This document shows, in pieces, positions 55,675-64,000 of a DNA stretch of 64,000 nt. Both the position numbers and the translations under genes were made by a program. The stretch lies in NCBI RefSeq assembly GCF_032917945.1, contig NZ_CP136624.1, forward strand, positions 2,356,001 to 2,420,000. Reading direction: 5' to 3'. How positions within the stretch are numbered: the stretch's first letter is position 1; every line of letters begins with the position of its first letter. The notes under the pieces are model-generated. The model was not told the origin of the DNA. It saw nothing but the letters and a program-made list of their open reading frames with translations, and did not search any database. This stretch comes from Bradyrhizobium sp. sBnM-33. Its GTDB lineage: Bacteria > Pseudomonadota > Alphaproteobacteria > Rhizobiales > Xanthobacteraceae.

Positions 55675-56173
55675 CTAGGCGATGCCTGAGTGCAGTGAGC
55701 CTGTTAGCCAGCTCGGTCAATTCGTGAACACCGGAATCACCAAAAACAAATTCATCGAGCGCTTCCTGTTGTGCGGCGACGCTCGCGAGATGCTTGTAAG
55801 TCTTGTCCGTCAGCGACATCTGCACGACCCTGGCATCGCTAGTGGAGGGCTTGCGCCGCAGGAAGCCCTTCTTCTCCAACAGCTTTGATTGGGTCGTGAC
55901 GAACGAAGGGTCGACGTGCATCAACTGCGACACCACATTGACCGGAACACCGTTTTCTCTGTCCAAGTCAGCTAAAGCCATCAAGATCATCCATTGTGGA
56001 CCGGTGATGCCAAGTACATTGGCCTGGAATTGGCGAAGTCCCTCCAGACACAAATTGATGGATCTGATTTCCCACACGAATCGCCGGATCACCTCCTGAA
56101 TCCCAGGGGGACTCCTGCCGACCTGTCTTGTTGGGCTGGGCAAATCCGGCAGCATCGATGTCTGGAGTTCCAT
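55628..56173 (-). CDS. MarR-family regulator, 3' end altered by IS1182
   Basis: From ATG 56173, 181 residues. Winged-helix core: GITGPQWMILMALADLDRE, PVNVVSQLMHVDPSFVTTQS, KLLEKKGFLRRKPSTSDAR and VVQMSLTDKTYKHLASVAAQ. The native end is near NRLTALRHRL; from 55674 the frame reads the IS terminus (GACPYNGLRIKRSGF) before stopping. Little of the dimerisation helix is lost, so it may still work. It probably represses an adjacent gene, which is no longer identifiable. Confidence 0.8.
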   Translation of the reverse strand: MELQTSMLPDLPSPTRQVGRSPPGIQEVIRRFVWEIRSINLCLEGLRQFQANVLGITGPQWMILMALADLDRENGVPVNVVSQLMHVDPSFVTTQSKLLEKKGFLRRKPSTSDARVVQMSLTDKTYKHLASVAAQQEALDEFVFGDSGVHELTELANRLTALRHRLGACPYNGLRIKRSGF

Positions 56174-56687
56174 CCTTGAGTTTGCTTCCTTTAGCGACGA
56201 GCTGCGCACCCCGCTCGGCCGGCTGATCGTCTGCCGCAAGATCCGGGGGCACTCTTCGAAGATGTCTTCCGGAAAGCGCTTGCACCGGCCTCGCAGACCC
56301 AAATAAATACTTCCGCAATTATCGGACAATTGGTGTGGTGAAATCCGTCGAAAGAGGCGCTCGAACGCGGAATTTAAGCGTCAACGCAGGACACGTTGCA
56401 TTTATCAATATCGACATGTCGTTACTGTACAGGATCGAACGTAACCCTGTTGCACGAGCCGACTGTTGGAGCCGGCAAAGACGATGACGCCGTGCGGCTC
56501 GAGAGCGAAATAGTGCGGTCCCCGGAACGTCAACGTTCCGTGGAATGGTAATTCTCCGTCCATAGCGAGCCAAACCAACTTTTTGGCGTGTGGTCCAATT
56601 GGCGGTGCTCGGTGCCTCATGCCCAGCGTTGTAGACCTCTGCGAAAACCCACTCACCAAATAGGTTTCTGTTCAATTGGAGTTCGCC
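56174..56687. other. gap with fragment repeated near 44.6 kb
   Basis: Bases 56365-56480 resemble 44553-44670. The minus frame 56405-56611 (HAKKLVWLAMDGELPFHGTL, GPHYFALEPHGVIVFAGS) looks partly protein-like but has no family; it may be a degraded gene. Confidence 0.35.
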
Positions 56688-56933
56688 TTGGGACGCTTCT
56701 ACTTTCACCTAAGTGCCGGCAACGAAATAACGCTCGATGAGGAAGGAACAGAGCTACCAGATTTATCTGCGGCTGAGAATGAGGCTGTACTAGCCACGCG
56801 CGAGCTTTTAGCCGAAGCGATCAAGAGCGGTATGCCAGACGTTCCAGAGGTTTTGGTCATCGCGGATGAAGCTGGGCGACCGCTCGCCAGCATACCGTTC
56901 GCAACCGTTCTGCCGAGGTCCCTAAAGAAGTAG
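56688..56933 (+). CDS. DUF6894 family small protein
   Basis: 81 residues from TTG 56688 (GGAG 6 bases upstream): GRFYFHLSAGNEITLDEEG, ELPDLSAAENEAVLATRELL, EAIKSGMPDVPEVLVIADEA and GRPLASIPFATVLP. All hallmarks of DUF6894. Upstream TTG 56676 is possible but would add non-family residues. Function unknown. Confidence 0.82.
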   Translation: MGRFYFHLSAGNEITLDEEGTELPDLSAAENEAVLATRELLAEAIKSGMPDVPEVLVIADEAGRPLASIPFATVLPRSLKK

Positions 56934-57208
56934 GGCGCTTCAGTTGGCGGTCTCATCATCATCCTGACAGTATTGCCGGTCGCGAAGATCCTTATTGCAG
57001 ATTTATCAGGGAGCAGATCTTCCTTTTAAGGTCGGCACGATGAGGATTGGTATCTTGTCTGCCGTCATGCTGAGCATCGCGATCCTGCTATTCTAACCTA
57101 TTCCGGACTACCACCTGCGTATTTGTGATCGAGAACGTGAATTGACTTGGATCAATATTGCCTGCTGCCTAAGCGCACTAGCGTTGTGCCGACTTCGAGG
57201 AGGATCCA

Positions 57209-57473
57209 ATGCGCACTTTGGCTTTGACAATTCGTGGGTATGGCTTTGGCAGCATGGCAAGCCCGGGCTCAGACCTATGATTTTTCGCCCGCGCCTGCTG
57301 GGCCGGATAGCTACTGCTTGCAAGGGCGCATATGGGGCTATCCCGGCAATTGCCAATTCTCCAGCTACGCCCAATGCATGGCCACCGCGAGCGGTACTAA
57401 CGCCTATTGCGGGATCAATCCCCAGTACGCGTTCGCGCGCCAGCGGCGCGGCGCCTATCGGGACCGATACTGA
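57209..57473 (+). pseudogene. DUF3551 family exported protein, one frameshift in signal peptide
   Basis: GAGGAGG precedes ATG 57209, which begins MRTLALTI; a one-base shift near 57232 is needed to continue MALAAWQARAQTYDFSPA and SYCLQGRIWGYPGNCQFSSY, QCMATASGTNAYCGINPQYA. Cys pattern and length fit DUF3551, a Bradyrhizobium-enriched exported family. A 18-codon ORF at 57040-57096 upstream is of no clear value. Confidence 0.7.
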
Positions 57474-57605
57474 GCGGTAGTGAAGCAATATCGCAGCAAG
57501 TAGCGGTGTGATGAGATCACAGCGCGAGTTAATCGAGAACGCGACGGGGCGGCCAGTTAGAAAGGTCGTGTCCCCCGTGCTGGTGTAGCTCGGTCGAGCA
57601 AAGTC

Positions 57606-57796
57606 ATGAGCGCCGCCAGCAGGCAGTCGCCAGGGCCCAAGCGGCATCGAGCAGGGCAGGCGGGAGCACGACAGGAGGGGTCGCCGAAATCGAAGCCCAG
57701 CGCGCCACACTCGAAAAGCGGGCACAAGCCGAAGAGACCCGTTGGGAGAAGCAGAAGGAGAAGCTGGAGACCGCTCTGCGCCGGGCGGGGCAATAG
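57606..57796 (+). pseudogene. C-terminal remnant of a TolA-like coiled-coil protein
   Basis: One frame reads VAEIEAQRATLEKRAQAEET then RWEKQKEKLETALRRAGQ to a stop at 57796, the charged coiled-coil tail of the cell-envelope TolA-like proteins annotated in Bradyrhizobium. The N-terminal part is missing. Confidence 0.5.
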
Positions 57797-57916
57797 CAGC
57801 GGCGAGCGGTGCCGACCGGTAGCCCTTGAAATTTTCTGGCGCGCTTTAACCTTCGTGAATCCTGGAACACGCGGCGTTAGTTATCCTCGGTCTGGACGAC
57901 TGAGGGGCAATCTCCG

Positions 57917-58114
57917 ATGTTCGACGCCCAGACCACCGCGCTACTGCGCGGTCCTCGACGATGCCTGTCAAGGCGTGTCGCGGTACGAAACCGGCACCCG
58001 AACGCAGGTGGCCGCGAAAATCATAGCGGCAAGGCGGGGCGGGACCACGGCCGACAGCCTGAAGCGGGTCGGCCGCAAGGGGCGCTCAGCAAGGCGCCCA
58101 CGATGTGGCGGTGA
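57917..58114 (+). pseudogene. small hypothetical protein, two frameshifts
   Basis: MFDAQTTALLR at 57917, then in another frame DDACQGVSRYETGTRTQVAA and KIIAARRGGTTADSLKRVG, then back to ALSKAPTMWR at the stop. The reconstructed product of about 65 residues is a small helical protein; a fragment of a relative is at 38074-38168. Confidence 0.55.
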
Positions 58115-58384
58115 GAAGCCTCGGAACGATCGCCGACCGTCGCGGACGGCCGCCTTCCGGCCTCGGTGACCCGATACTCAATCTCGTCCAAGGCGAGCGG
58201 CTCCGCCTTGACGAGCTCCAGTTCGATCAGCCGTGGTCGAAAAACGGCGTGCTGGTCCAGGGCGCGGACGCGAGTCGGTTCATGAATTCCAGCTCCAGAT
58301 CGGTCAGCGTCATCATCGGTTTCGATTACTCCCAGGGAGCGCCCGCCTATAATAGACGCATTTGCCGCTGCCCGCGACACGGCT

Positions 58385-58560
58385 GTCCAGATGAACGACA
58401 CCTCCATTGTCCGCGTGTATCAGCATGGCGCGTGCATCACACGGAACCGGAGGCCGTCGATGGGACGGTCTCGGGGCGGATTGACCAGCAAGATTCATGC
58501 ACTCGCGGATACCAACGGCCTGCCGTTTCGGCTGGCGCTGACGTGTGCCCCGACATTGGT
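58385..58560 (+). pseudogene. IS5-type transposase fragment
   Basis: MNDTSIVRVYQHGACITRNR, then PSMGRSRGGLTSKIHALADT and NGLPFRLALT: the middle of an IS5/IS427-type DDE domain, with both sides lost. Confidence 0.75.
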
Positions 58561-58654
58561 GTAAATGTCTCGGCCTCTAGCAACCTCGCTTGTTAGGCCT
58601 GGAAACGCCGAAGAGCTGGTCTCTTTCACGGCCGGAATTCGCAAACCTGGATAT

Positions 58655-58925
58655 TCTTTGTCGTCGCCGTAAGACGGCGAACCGTCCGCCGATCACGCTG
58701 GAAAAATGCGTTCTTTCGTAGCAGCAGCAGGAATAGTGCAGTGAATTCGAGTAATGTTTTATGTATTGAACGTCGAACGAAGGCAGCAATTGGCGCTCTC
58801 CTTGCGCTGCACTCGAGGATGTTTCATGCGCAATCATGATCTTGTCTCCGGCAGCCTGCTGGCACTGACCGCGGCAGGCCTCGCGCTGTTCTGCTCGAGC
58901 CTGCTCGCTTTTGCTTTCATTTAAA
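58655..58925 (+). repeat. duplicated segment B (partner at 44065-44330)
   Basis: Hairpin 58664-58680 (TCGCCG-TAAGA-CGGCGA), then GCAGCAGCAGGAATAGTGCA, TTTATGTATTGAACG and the 32-codon ORF. The hairpin arms differ in sequence from those of copy A while pairing is kept in both. See the finding for interpretation. Confidence 0.6.
58826..58924 (+). CDS. 32-residue single-span membrane microprotein, copy B
   Basis: MRNHDLVSGSLLALTAAG then LALFCSSLLAFAFI. Same length and frame as copy A. A GAGGATGTTTC precedes the ATG (GAGGA, 6-7 bases). One hydrophobic helix; function unknown. Confidence 0.55.
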   Translation: MRNHDLVSGSLLALTAAGLALFCSSLLAFAFI

Positions 58926-59151
58926 GCCGATGCCTTGGTCGAGTTTCGCGCCGCGTGGACGCGCGCTTTGAAATAGAGGATGGCCTGTGTCTCTGGCGTA
59001 TCGCGGCTAATAGCGAGCTGACGGGATAGCATCCTGACTGATTACCAACTGCCTGTCGGGAGGAGGCGGAAGCAAGGCGCCACCCGGAGGAGTAATTCGT
59101 GTCTCGGCTTTCTAGATCGCTCTTGAAGGTGCTACTGAACGGCGTGAATGT

Positions 59152-59478
59152 ATGAACCGAGATAAGCGAAAAGCGAAGCGCATTCAATTTGAACATGAGT
59201 ACCGAGCCACTCTCTTGGGCGCTGATGGCACCTGGCGTCGTGATTGCGTACTCGTTGATGTTTCTGAGACGGGCGCGTGTCTTCGAATAGATGGATCGAC
59301 AGATGTCCTGAGATCACGTCAGTTTTTCCTATTGCTTTCAAAGACAGGATTGGCCTTCCGGCGGTGCGAGTTGGTCCGGTTAAACGGCCAGGAAGTCGGC
59401 GTACAATTTGTGACAAGCCGGACTATTCGCACGCGCCCGACACTCCGGGCGATGTATCCAACCTCAGCCTCAGACTAG
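59152..59478 (+). CDS. PilZ-domain protein
   Basis: 108 residues: RKAKRIQFEHEYRATLLGAD then CVLVDVSETGACLRIDGS. PilZ needs RxxxR and a D/NxSxxG: KRKAKR supplies basic residues and DVSETG the second motif; the exact RxxxR spacing is R-K-A-K-R. VGVQFV closes the barrel. It probably senses cyclic di-GMP or is a degenerate relative. No Shine-Dalgarno stands out. Confidence 0.78.
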   Translation: MNRDKRKAKRIQFEHEYRATLLGADGTWRRDCVLVDVSETGACLRIDGSTDVLRSRQFFLLLSKTGLAFRRCELVRLNGQEVGVQFVTSRTIRTRPTLRAMYPTSASD

Positions 59479-59711
59479 CGCTACTTTGGCAGGCTTGGCG
59501 ATTGATTGGTGAAACTGGTTTCCCGAATGGCGGCTCTCTTCAGCTTCCGTTTCTCCCAGTGGGTATCTTTGCGCTTAGAATTGAACACCCACTCGACATA
59601 ACGGTTCACTGGGACGATCTGGCCGGGATAGGTTCGCGTCGGGGAAGCGTATCTTTACGCGCATGCGGTATGGTTTATTGTCAACGACGGCGAGACCTAT
59701 GAACTCACTGC

Positions 59712-59921
59712 TTGAAATTCGACCAAACCACTCTCGCTAACATGACGGCGGCGCTTGAATATGCTTGTCGGAAGCTTCCGCCGGACCGGGACCATGAGTC
59801 CATTCGAAAATTTATTGCCGAACAGATCATCGCGGCGGCTGAGACCTCCGTTGGCGATCTGACGAGTACTGGTCTCAAGGTCGTAAACGGCTATCTTTCC
59901 CGCCGGGGCACTCTTGGCTGA
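59712..59921 (+). CDS. 69-residue hypothetical protein
   Basis: Begins at TTG 59712: KFDQTTLANMTAALEYACRK, LPPDRDHESIRKFIAEQIIA and AAETSVGDLTSTGLKVVNGY. Pattern is a helical protein of the kind often seen in Bradyrhizobium; family unknown. Preceding 59479-59711 shows no gene. Confidence 0.6.
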   Translation: MKFDQTTLANMTAALEYACRKLPPDRDHESIRKFIAEQIIAAAETSVGDLTSTGLKVVNGYLSRRGTLG

Positions 59922-59927
59922 AGGCTC

Positions 59928-60164
59928 TCAGAGGGTAGCTGAGGCCTTCTTCGGGCAGATTTGCACCGGCGCCCTTTTTGCTTCCAGGCCCTTATCAGTC
60001 AGGCGGTAGGCTAATTCACCTGCGGTACCGCGGCTCTCGATCCAGCCTTTCGCAAGCAAGTTTTGGATTGTCTTGGGTGCGTTCGCTAGGGTGAAAGCCT
60101 TGATCCAGGCACCGCCACGGAGGCGTTGCATGACCTGTCGCTCTCGATGAGTCGGAAGGTTCAT
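59928..60164 (-). CDS. small winged-helix-like protein
   Basis: 78 residues from ATG 60164: MNLPTHRERQVMQRLRGGA, FTLANAPKTIQNLLAKGWIE and GELAYRLTDKGLEAKRAPV. The helix-strand order and TDKG turn resemble a one-domain winged helix. It converges with the preceding gene, 6 bases apart. Confidence 0.6.
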   Translation of the reverse strand: MNLPTHRERQVMQRLRGGAWIKAFTLANAPKTIQNLLAKGWIESRGTAGELAYRLTDKGLEAKRAPVQICPKKASATL

Positions 60165-60358
60165 TTCGCGTTCCCGACGCCCAACCACCGCGAAGAATCG
60201 TAGCATGCTAGTTTCGCGGCGGACGCCGTGAATTTTTTCGCCGCTGTCCTCTTTGCGCCGCGCTTGATGCGCTTATCTTTGCATGAAACGAAATATCCCT
60301 TGGCACAATGCCGAAGCGCGGCTTAAAATGTCATTTTCGGCAACGTTTTAGGCGATCC

Positions 60359-60550
60359 ATGAACTATTCCCAGATGAAGGACGAACGCCTATTGGCGTTT
60401 TACGAGAACGTCCGTGAGCAAGTCGTCTTAGATGCTGGAAGCCGCTACCGCTTTGCTGGTGATGGGGTCCGCGCCTACGCGGACGAGCTTCGCGAAGAAA
60501 TGGAAAGACGGAGGCTTCGGTTCACGCCAATTGATTGGCACCACCGATGA
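60359..60550 (+). CDS. 63-residue hypothetical protein, first of a three-gene train
   Basis: MNYSQMKDERLLAFYENVRE then QVVLDAGSRYRFAGDGVRAY and ADELREEMERRRLRFTPIDW. ATG 60359 fits better than the upstream in-frame 60308. The stop overlaps the next start (ATGA), so they are coupled. Unknown family. Confidence 0.6.
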   Translation: MNYSQMKDERLLAFYENVREQVVLDAGSRYRFAGDGVRAYADELREEMERRRLRFTPIDWHHR

Positions 60551-60846
60551 TGGAAACCAAGATAGAGGTGCCCGCACCACTACGCGAACTCGGCGCAATC
60601 GGAATTGATAATGCCGAAAGCGCGCTGGCGCTGTTCTTCGATGCAGTGAGTAAATTGGGCGCGCCGACCTCTGCGCAATCGCTCGCCCTGCTAGAGCGAA
60701 TTGTTGCCGTGCGGATGGATTACGCCCGAAAGGTTGCGCGCGCCATAGATCGTTCGGAAGCTACGGCATTACAGTTCGCGTTTTGCCGGTCGCAAATCGA
60801 CATCACGACTGAACTTATTCGTGTCGTTTCGGGCTCGGTTGACTAG
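60547..60846 (+). CDS. phasin-like helical protein
   Basis: 99 residues from ATG 60547: ELGAIGIDNAESALALFFDA then SKLGAPTSAQSLALLERIVA and AYARKVARA-like YARKVARAIDRSEATALQFA. Amphipathic helix spacing resembles phasin-type proteins but without a firm family match. ATGA overlap upstream; GTG of the next gene overlaps its stop. Confidence 0.5.
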   Translation: MMETKIEVPAPLRELGAIGIDNAESALALFFDAVSKLGAPTSAQSLALLERIVAVRMDYARKVARAIDRSEATALQFAFCRSQIDITTELIRVVSGSVD

Positions 60847-61127
60847 TGCCAGCAAGACCATCAATCAAACGTGAGAATAGCCGGATAGCTACCGGCGCGA
60901 AGATCATCGTCGTATTTTGTTGCGCGAACTGCAACGCAGGTTACAAAGCAACGCAATATCGTCAGGTGTTGCAGGACGTTGGCACGTTCAGATGCCAGGT
61001 GTGCGGTGTCGAGGTCTATTCGTGGTCCGGCGACTATGACTACATTGACTGGACCGCCATCAAAGCAAAGCTGAAGCGGCGCAAGAAACGGCGGCGACGC
61101 CTTTGCGTTCTACATGGGGAGCTATGA
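60846..61127 (+). CDS. small zinc-ribbon-like protein
   Basis: 93 residues from GTG 60846, overlapping the previous stop. VFCCANCNAGYKATQYRQVL and TFRCQVCGVEVYSWSGDYDY give two CxxC pairs spaced 25 residues, a zinc-ribbon pattern, followed by a Lys/Arg-rich tail. DNA/RNA or protein binding is possible; function unknown. Confidence 0.6.
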   Translation: MPARPSIKRENSRIATGAKIIVVFCCANCNAGYKATQYRQVLQDVGTFRCQVCGVEVYSWSGDYDYIDWTAIKAKLKRRKKRRRRLCVLHGEL

Positions 61128-61155
61128 GTGTTCCGCTGGAAGGCGGCAGGGTAAA

Positions 61156-61326
61156 ATGACTAGTCAAGAACATACCCCGACCGAGCGACCGATGGCGGCC
61201 CGGGTCCAATACATCGGATTCCTTGGGACCTAGAATGATGCCAGTGCCAAGGCGGATGCAATGGCCCTCGTTGGCGAGCAAAGCGTTCGATACGATGCAA
61301 AGTTACGCTTGTTGGTAGAGGCTTAG
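61156..61326 (+). pseudogene. small hypothetical gene with in-frame amber codon
   Basis: MTSQEHTPTERPMAARVQYI then GFLG-T, TAG at 61231, then NDASAKADAMALVGEQSVRY and DAKLRLLVEA in the same frame to a stop at 61326. The continuous protein-like text across the amber suggests a single nonsense mutation. Confidence 0.45.
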
Positions 61327-61940
61327 AAATCTGGCCGTTGTAATAGGGCCCGAACAGCGTCTTCCTTATCCGCACCCCGCTTTACGATCATAAGTCCATT
61401 CGACAGCGGTCTTTGTAGCGCCTTCCCGTCACCCCACGGCGCGCGCATCCGCACAGTCGAGATCACCGGCATAGCCTTTGGGAGTATCGGCTCCGCGACT
61501 GCGTTCGCCGATGTCGTCAGGAAACCGTAGACGAGGTGAGGGCCTATGAACTCGGTCCAGATGCCAGCAAATGCGAATAGCGGGCGGCCATCGTTCAGGG
61601 TAAACCAGACGACGTCCTCTTTCTTGGTCTCGGGGTTGGGCTCTGGGAGTATTCGGCAAAGCTGTTCACGGGCACCAAGCAGCGGCTGTCCGGCTTCAGC
61701 CAGCCGCGCCAGTGCGGCGGCGAGGTGTTCCGGATGTTCGTGACCGGAGGGACGGCAATCCTCGGTGGCGGCCGCATACCCCAGCGCATCATCGTTAGCT
61801 CAGTGCCGTTGTCGGTGCTGCGGATAGTCGGGGAAGACCCCCGGCATTGGGGCGAGGTTTCCAACGTAGCGATTGATCACGCGGAACAGCCGGATGATCG
61901 CTTCCTGATTTGTTGTTGTGATCGAATAGAGATTGCACAT
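61323..61940 (-). pseudogene. SRAP/YedK-type DNA-protein crosslink peptidase, frameshifted
   Basis: From ATG 61940: MCNLYSITTTNQEAIIRLFR (Cys2 is the catalytic residue that links abasic sites), then VGNLAPMPGVFPDY; a shift to LTMMRWGMRPPPRIAVPP and HWRGWLKPDSRCLVPVNSFA; then more shifts to DVVWFTLNDGRPLFAFAGIW, HLVYGFLTTSANAV and KEDAVRALLQRPDF. All blocks of the SOS-response-associated peptidase family are present in order. Confidence 0.85.
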
Positions 61941-62023
61941 CATCAGTCTAGGTCGCCCGGCCAACAGGCTGAAGCAGGGTTATGATTTCGGGATGGTGCG
62001 TCAGACCGAAGCGATTGACCCTG

Positions 62024-63680
62024 GCTGTGTGAAAACACGCGGATTGAAATGATTCTCGGAGTATGATTCCCACGCGATTTGCGGGGGGATCGGATGAAGC
62101 GCTTCGTTGAGGGGCTGGATCGCGGGCAAAGCACGCTGTTTCCCGAATGCTTGGAAGACTGGATTGGGTCTTTGTCGATCACCTCGACCTTGGCGAGCTA
62201 GGGTTCGGTGGGGTCGATCCCGAGAGGACCGGTCGGCCTTCGTATCATCCCTCGGCGCTGTTGAAGCTCTATATCTACGGCTATCTCAACCGGGTTCAGT
62301 CAAGCCGTCGGCTCGAGCGTGACGCCGGGCGCAACGTTGAGGTGATGTGGCTTACGGGCCGGCTCGTTCCCGATCACAAGACGATTGCGGATTTCCGCAA
62401 GGACAATGGCCGTGCGATCCGCAAGGTGTGCGCACGCTTCGTCGAGCTCTGCCGCGAGATGGGCCTGCTGACGAGAGCCAGCGTTGCCATCGACGGCAGC
62501 AAATTTAAAGCCGTGAACAACCGCGATCGGAACTTCACCCGCGCGAAGGTGGAGCGGCGCCGGGCACAGCTTGAAGAGAGCGTTGCGCGGTATCTCGGTC
62601 AGCTCGATACGGCCGATCGACAGGAGCCTTCCGAGACCCTCGCGCTCAAGACGACGCGGCTCAAGGAGAAGCTCGCGAAACTCGAAAGTGAGATGCAGCG
62701 CCTCGCGGCGATCGAGAAACAGATGCTCACCTCGCCCGACCAGCAGATATCGCTGACCGATCCTGATGCCCGCTCGATGGCGACGAGCGGCCGAGGCTCT
62801 GGCGTCGTAGGCTACAACGTCCAGGTCGCCGTGGACACCAAGCATCATCTGATCGTCACGCATGAAGTAACCAACGTCGGCACCGACCGGTCGCAGCTCG
62901 CCAACGTGGCCAAAGAGACGAAAACGACGCTGGAAGCCACGAGCCTCGATGTCGTCGCCGATCGCGGCTACTTCAGCAGCGGACAAATCCTGGCATGCGA
63001 GGAAGCTGGCATCACGGTCACACTGCCAAAGCCGATGACCTCGAACTCAAAGACGGAAGGGCGCTTCGGCAAGCAGGACTTCCGCTACGTCGTCGAGGAG
63101 GATGTTTACATTTGTCCGGCGGGAGAGCGGCTCACCTACTCCTTCACGACCGAAGAAAACGGATTGGTCCTGCGCCGCTACTCGACCAACGCCTGCCGGC
63201 GCTGCGCCATCAAGCAGAGCTGCACCACCGGCAAGGAGCGGAGAATCACCCGATGGGAGCATGAACACCTTCTCGAGGTGGTGCAGCGGCGACTCGACGA
63301 GCATCCGGAGAAGATGCGCCAGCGGCGCGAGACGGTCGAGCATCCCTTCGGCACCATCAAGGCCCGGATGGGAGCAACCCACTTCTTGATGAATACGCTG
63401 CCACGGGTTGCCGCCGAGATGGCACTTCATGTGCTGGCTTACAATCTCACGCGCGTCATGAACATCATGGGTATCCAACCGCTGATGGCGGCGATGCGGG
63501 CATAGTCGTCCCAGACATGCGTTCCTCTGCCCGTGAAGAGCCGCCCAAGACCGCTGATGTCCGCATCAGGAGCGCGGCCATATCGAAAAAGCCGCCAAAC
63601 TCGGCAAAATGACTGCACCCCCGCCACGTCGCCAAGCTCGCGACGCGTCTAGGCTTCCGCTAGGACGTTTTTACACAACC
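62024..63680 (+). mobile_element. IS1182-family element, broken
   Basis: Ends near GCTGTGTGAAAACACG (62024) and CGTTTTTACACAACC (63665-63679) are imperfect inverted repeats. About 1.65 kb with one damaged transposase. 63506-63680 is non-coding element sequence. Confidence 0.75.
62095..63505 (+). pseudogene. IS1182-family transposase with deletion/frameshift near the start
   Basis: ATG 62095 opens MKRFVEGLDRGQSTLFPECL then EDWIG, after which the frame breaks; the main frame (from about 62165) continues VDHLDLGELGFGGVDPERTG, YHPSALLKLYIYGYLNRVQS, VAIDGSKFKAVNNRDRNFT and ETVEHPFGTIKARMGATHF to 63505. About 25-30 bases between EDWIG and VDHLD are missing relative to the usual protein. Probably inactive. 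Confidence 0.82.
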
Positions 63681-63826
63681 AAGACCCACAACGGACTCTG
63701 GCCACCAGCGCGAGAAACTACGCGGGTATGGGCGCTCTGCGGTCCGGAGCAGTCTAGGACGCGCCTATGTAGAGTGCCGTCCAGCGTTTTCATGTATCGT
63801 CCGATTTAACCGGCGGAGATAAGAAC

Positions 63827-64000
63827 ATGCGATATGCTTTGGTCATCGCGATGCTGCTTGGGTCGACGCTGCTTGTGCAGGCGGAGCCTATCGCTCGTGA
63901 CAAGTGGATCGCGCAGACTGGAAGAGCGAGCAAATCCTGCCTCGCTAAATTACGGCAGAAATTCGGGGAAGACAAGGGCCACAATTACTCAGGCTGTGTG
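63827..64000 (+). CDS. exported protein, partial (runs off right edge)
   Basis: ATG 63827 with GGAG 9 bases upstream: signal peptide MRYALVIAMLLGSTLLVQA then EPIARDKWIAQTGRASKSCL and AKLRQKFGEDKGHNYSGCV. Open to the window end (58 codons). Too short to assign. Confidence 0.6.
   Translation, partial: MRYALVIAMLLGSTLLVQAEPIARDKWIAQTGRASKSCLAKLRQKFGEDKGHNYSGCV

Overview
The window looks like an accessory region of a Bradyrhizobium-type (Rhizobiales) chromosome, probably part of a symbiosis island or a similar mobile-element-rich segment. The evidence is: decayed fixA, fixB, fixC and fixX remnants behind a recognisable sigma-54 promoter; small families common in these bacteria (DUF6894, DUF3551, a TolA-like C-terminus, the mobile mystery protein A/B pair); LuxI/LuxR genes; and dense IS5, IS21, IS630 and IS1182 insertions. 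There are no rRNA or tRNA genes, no CRISPR array and no core housekeeping operon. Genus is inferred from gene content only.

Layout. 0-2.5 kb: a PEP mutase-like gene and a class I aminotransferase on the minus strand (candidate phosphonate pair). 3-4.5 kb: fixABCX pseudogenes. 4.7-5.5 kb: an intact LuxR regulator. 5.6-9.2 kb: a truncated IS630, an outer-membrane beta-barrel gene with a strong terminator, and an IS5 element. 9.2-16.2 kb: a graveyard of defence and toxin-antitoxin genes (broken AbiEi/AbiEii, an intact HTH/PIN pair, a QatD-like TatD gene split by IS21, a QatA-like fragment).

16.6-25.5 kb is the most unusual segment. Two divergent units sit back to back. Rightward is one large gene fusing a trypsin-like protease to a NucA-type nuclease. 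Leftward are a 63-residue protein, a C39/papain-like protein, a large cytoplasmic-looking subtilisin, a free protein resembling the subtilisin's own prodomain, and a frameshifted Tat-exported tyrosinase. After an IS5 copy come ihfA (28.0 kb) and a coupled pair of exported proteins, one an M48 metallopeptidase (29.2-31.5 kb).

32-35.7 kb is a quorum-sensing locus: luxI, a 62-residue overlapping gene and a decayed diaminobutyrate-aminotransferase-like gene on the plus strand, then a converging alpha/beta hydrolase-luxR pair. 36.9-38.1 kb holds decayed mobile mystery A/B genes, with a foreign fragment inside A. 39.8-41.8 kb is an intact chemoreceptor. 41.9-55.7 kb is mostly insertion sequences, including an IS630 that carries a LexA-like gene and has been hit by a second IS21 copy; between them lie an exported polysaccharide deacetylase and a broken diaminopropionate ammonia-lyase-like gene. 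55.7-62 kb has small regulators and hypotheticals (MarR, DUF6894, PilZ, a phasin-like train) mixed with pseudogenes. The right edge has a broken IS1182 and the start of an exported protein.

Overall, many genes carry single frameshifts, consistent with long decay under relaxed selection. The intact islands are the protease/nuclease cassette, the LuxI/LuxR genes, the M48 pair, the chemoreceptor and the HTH/PIN pair.
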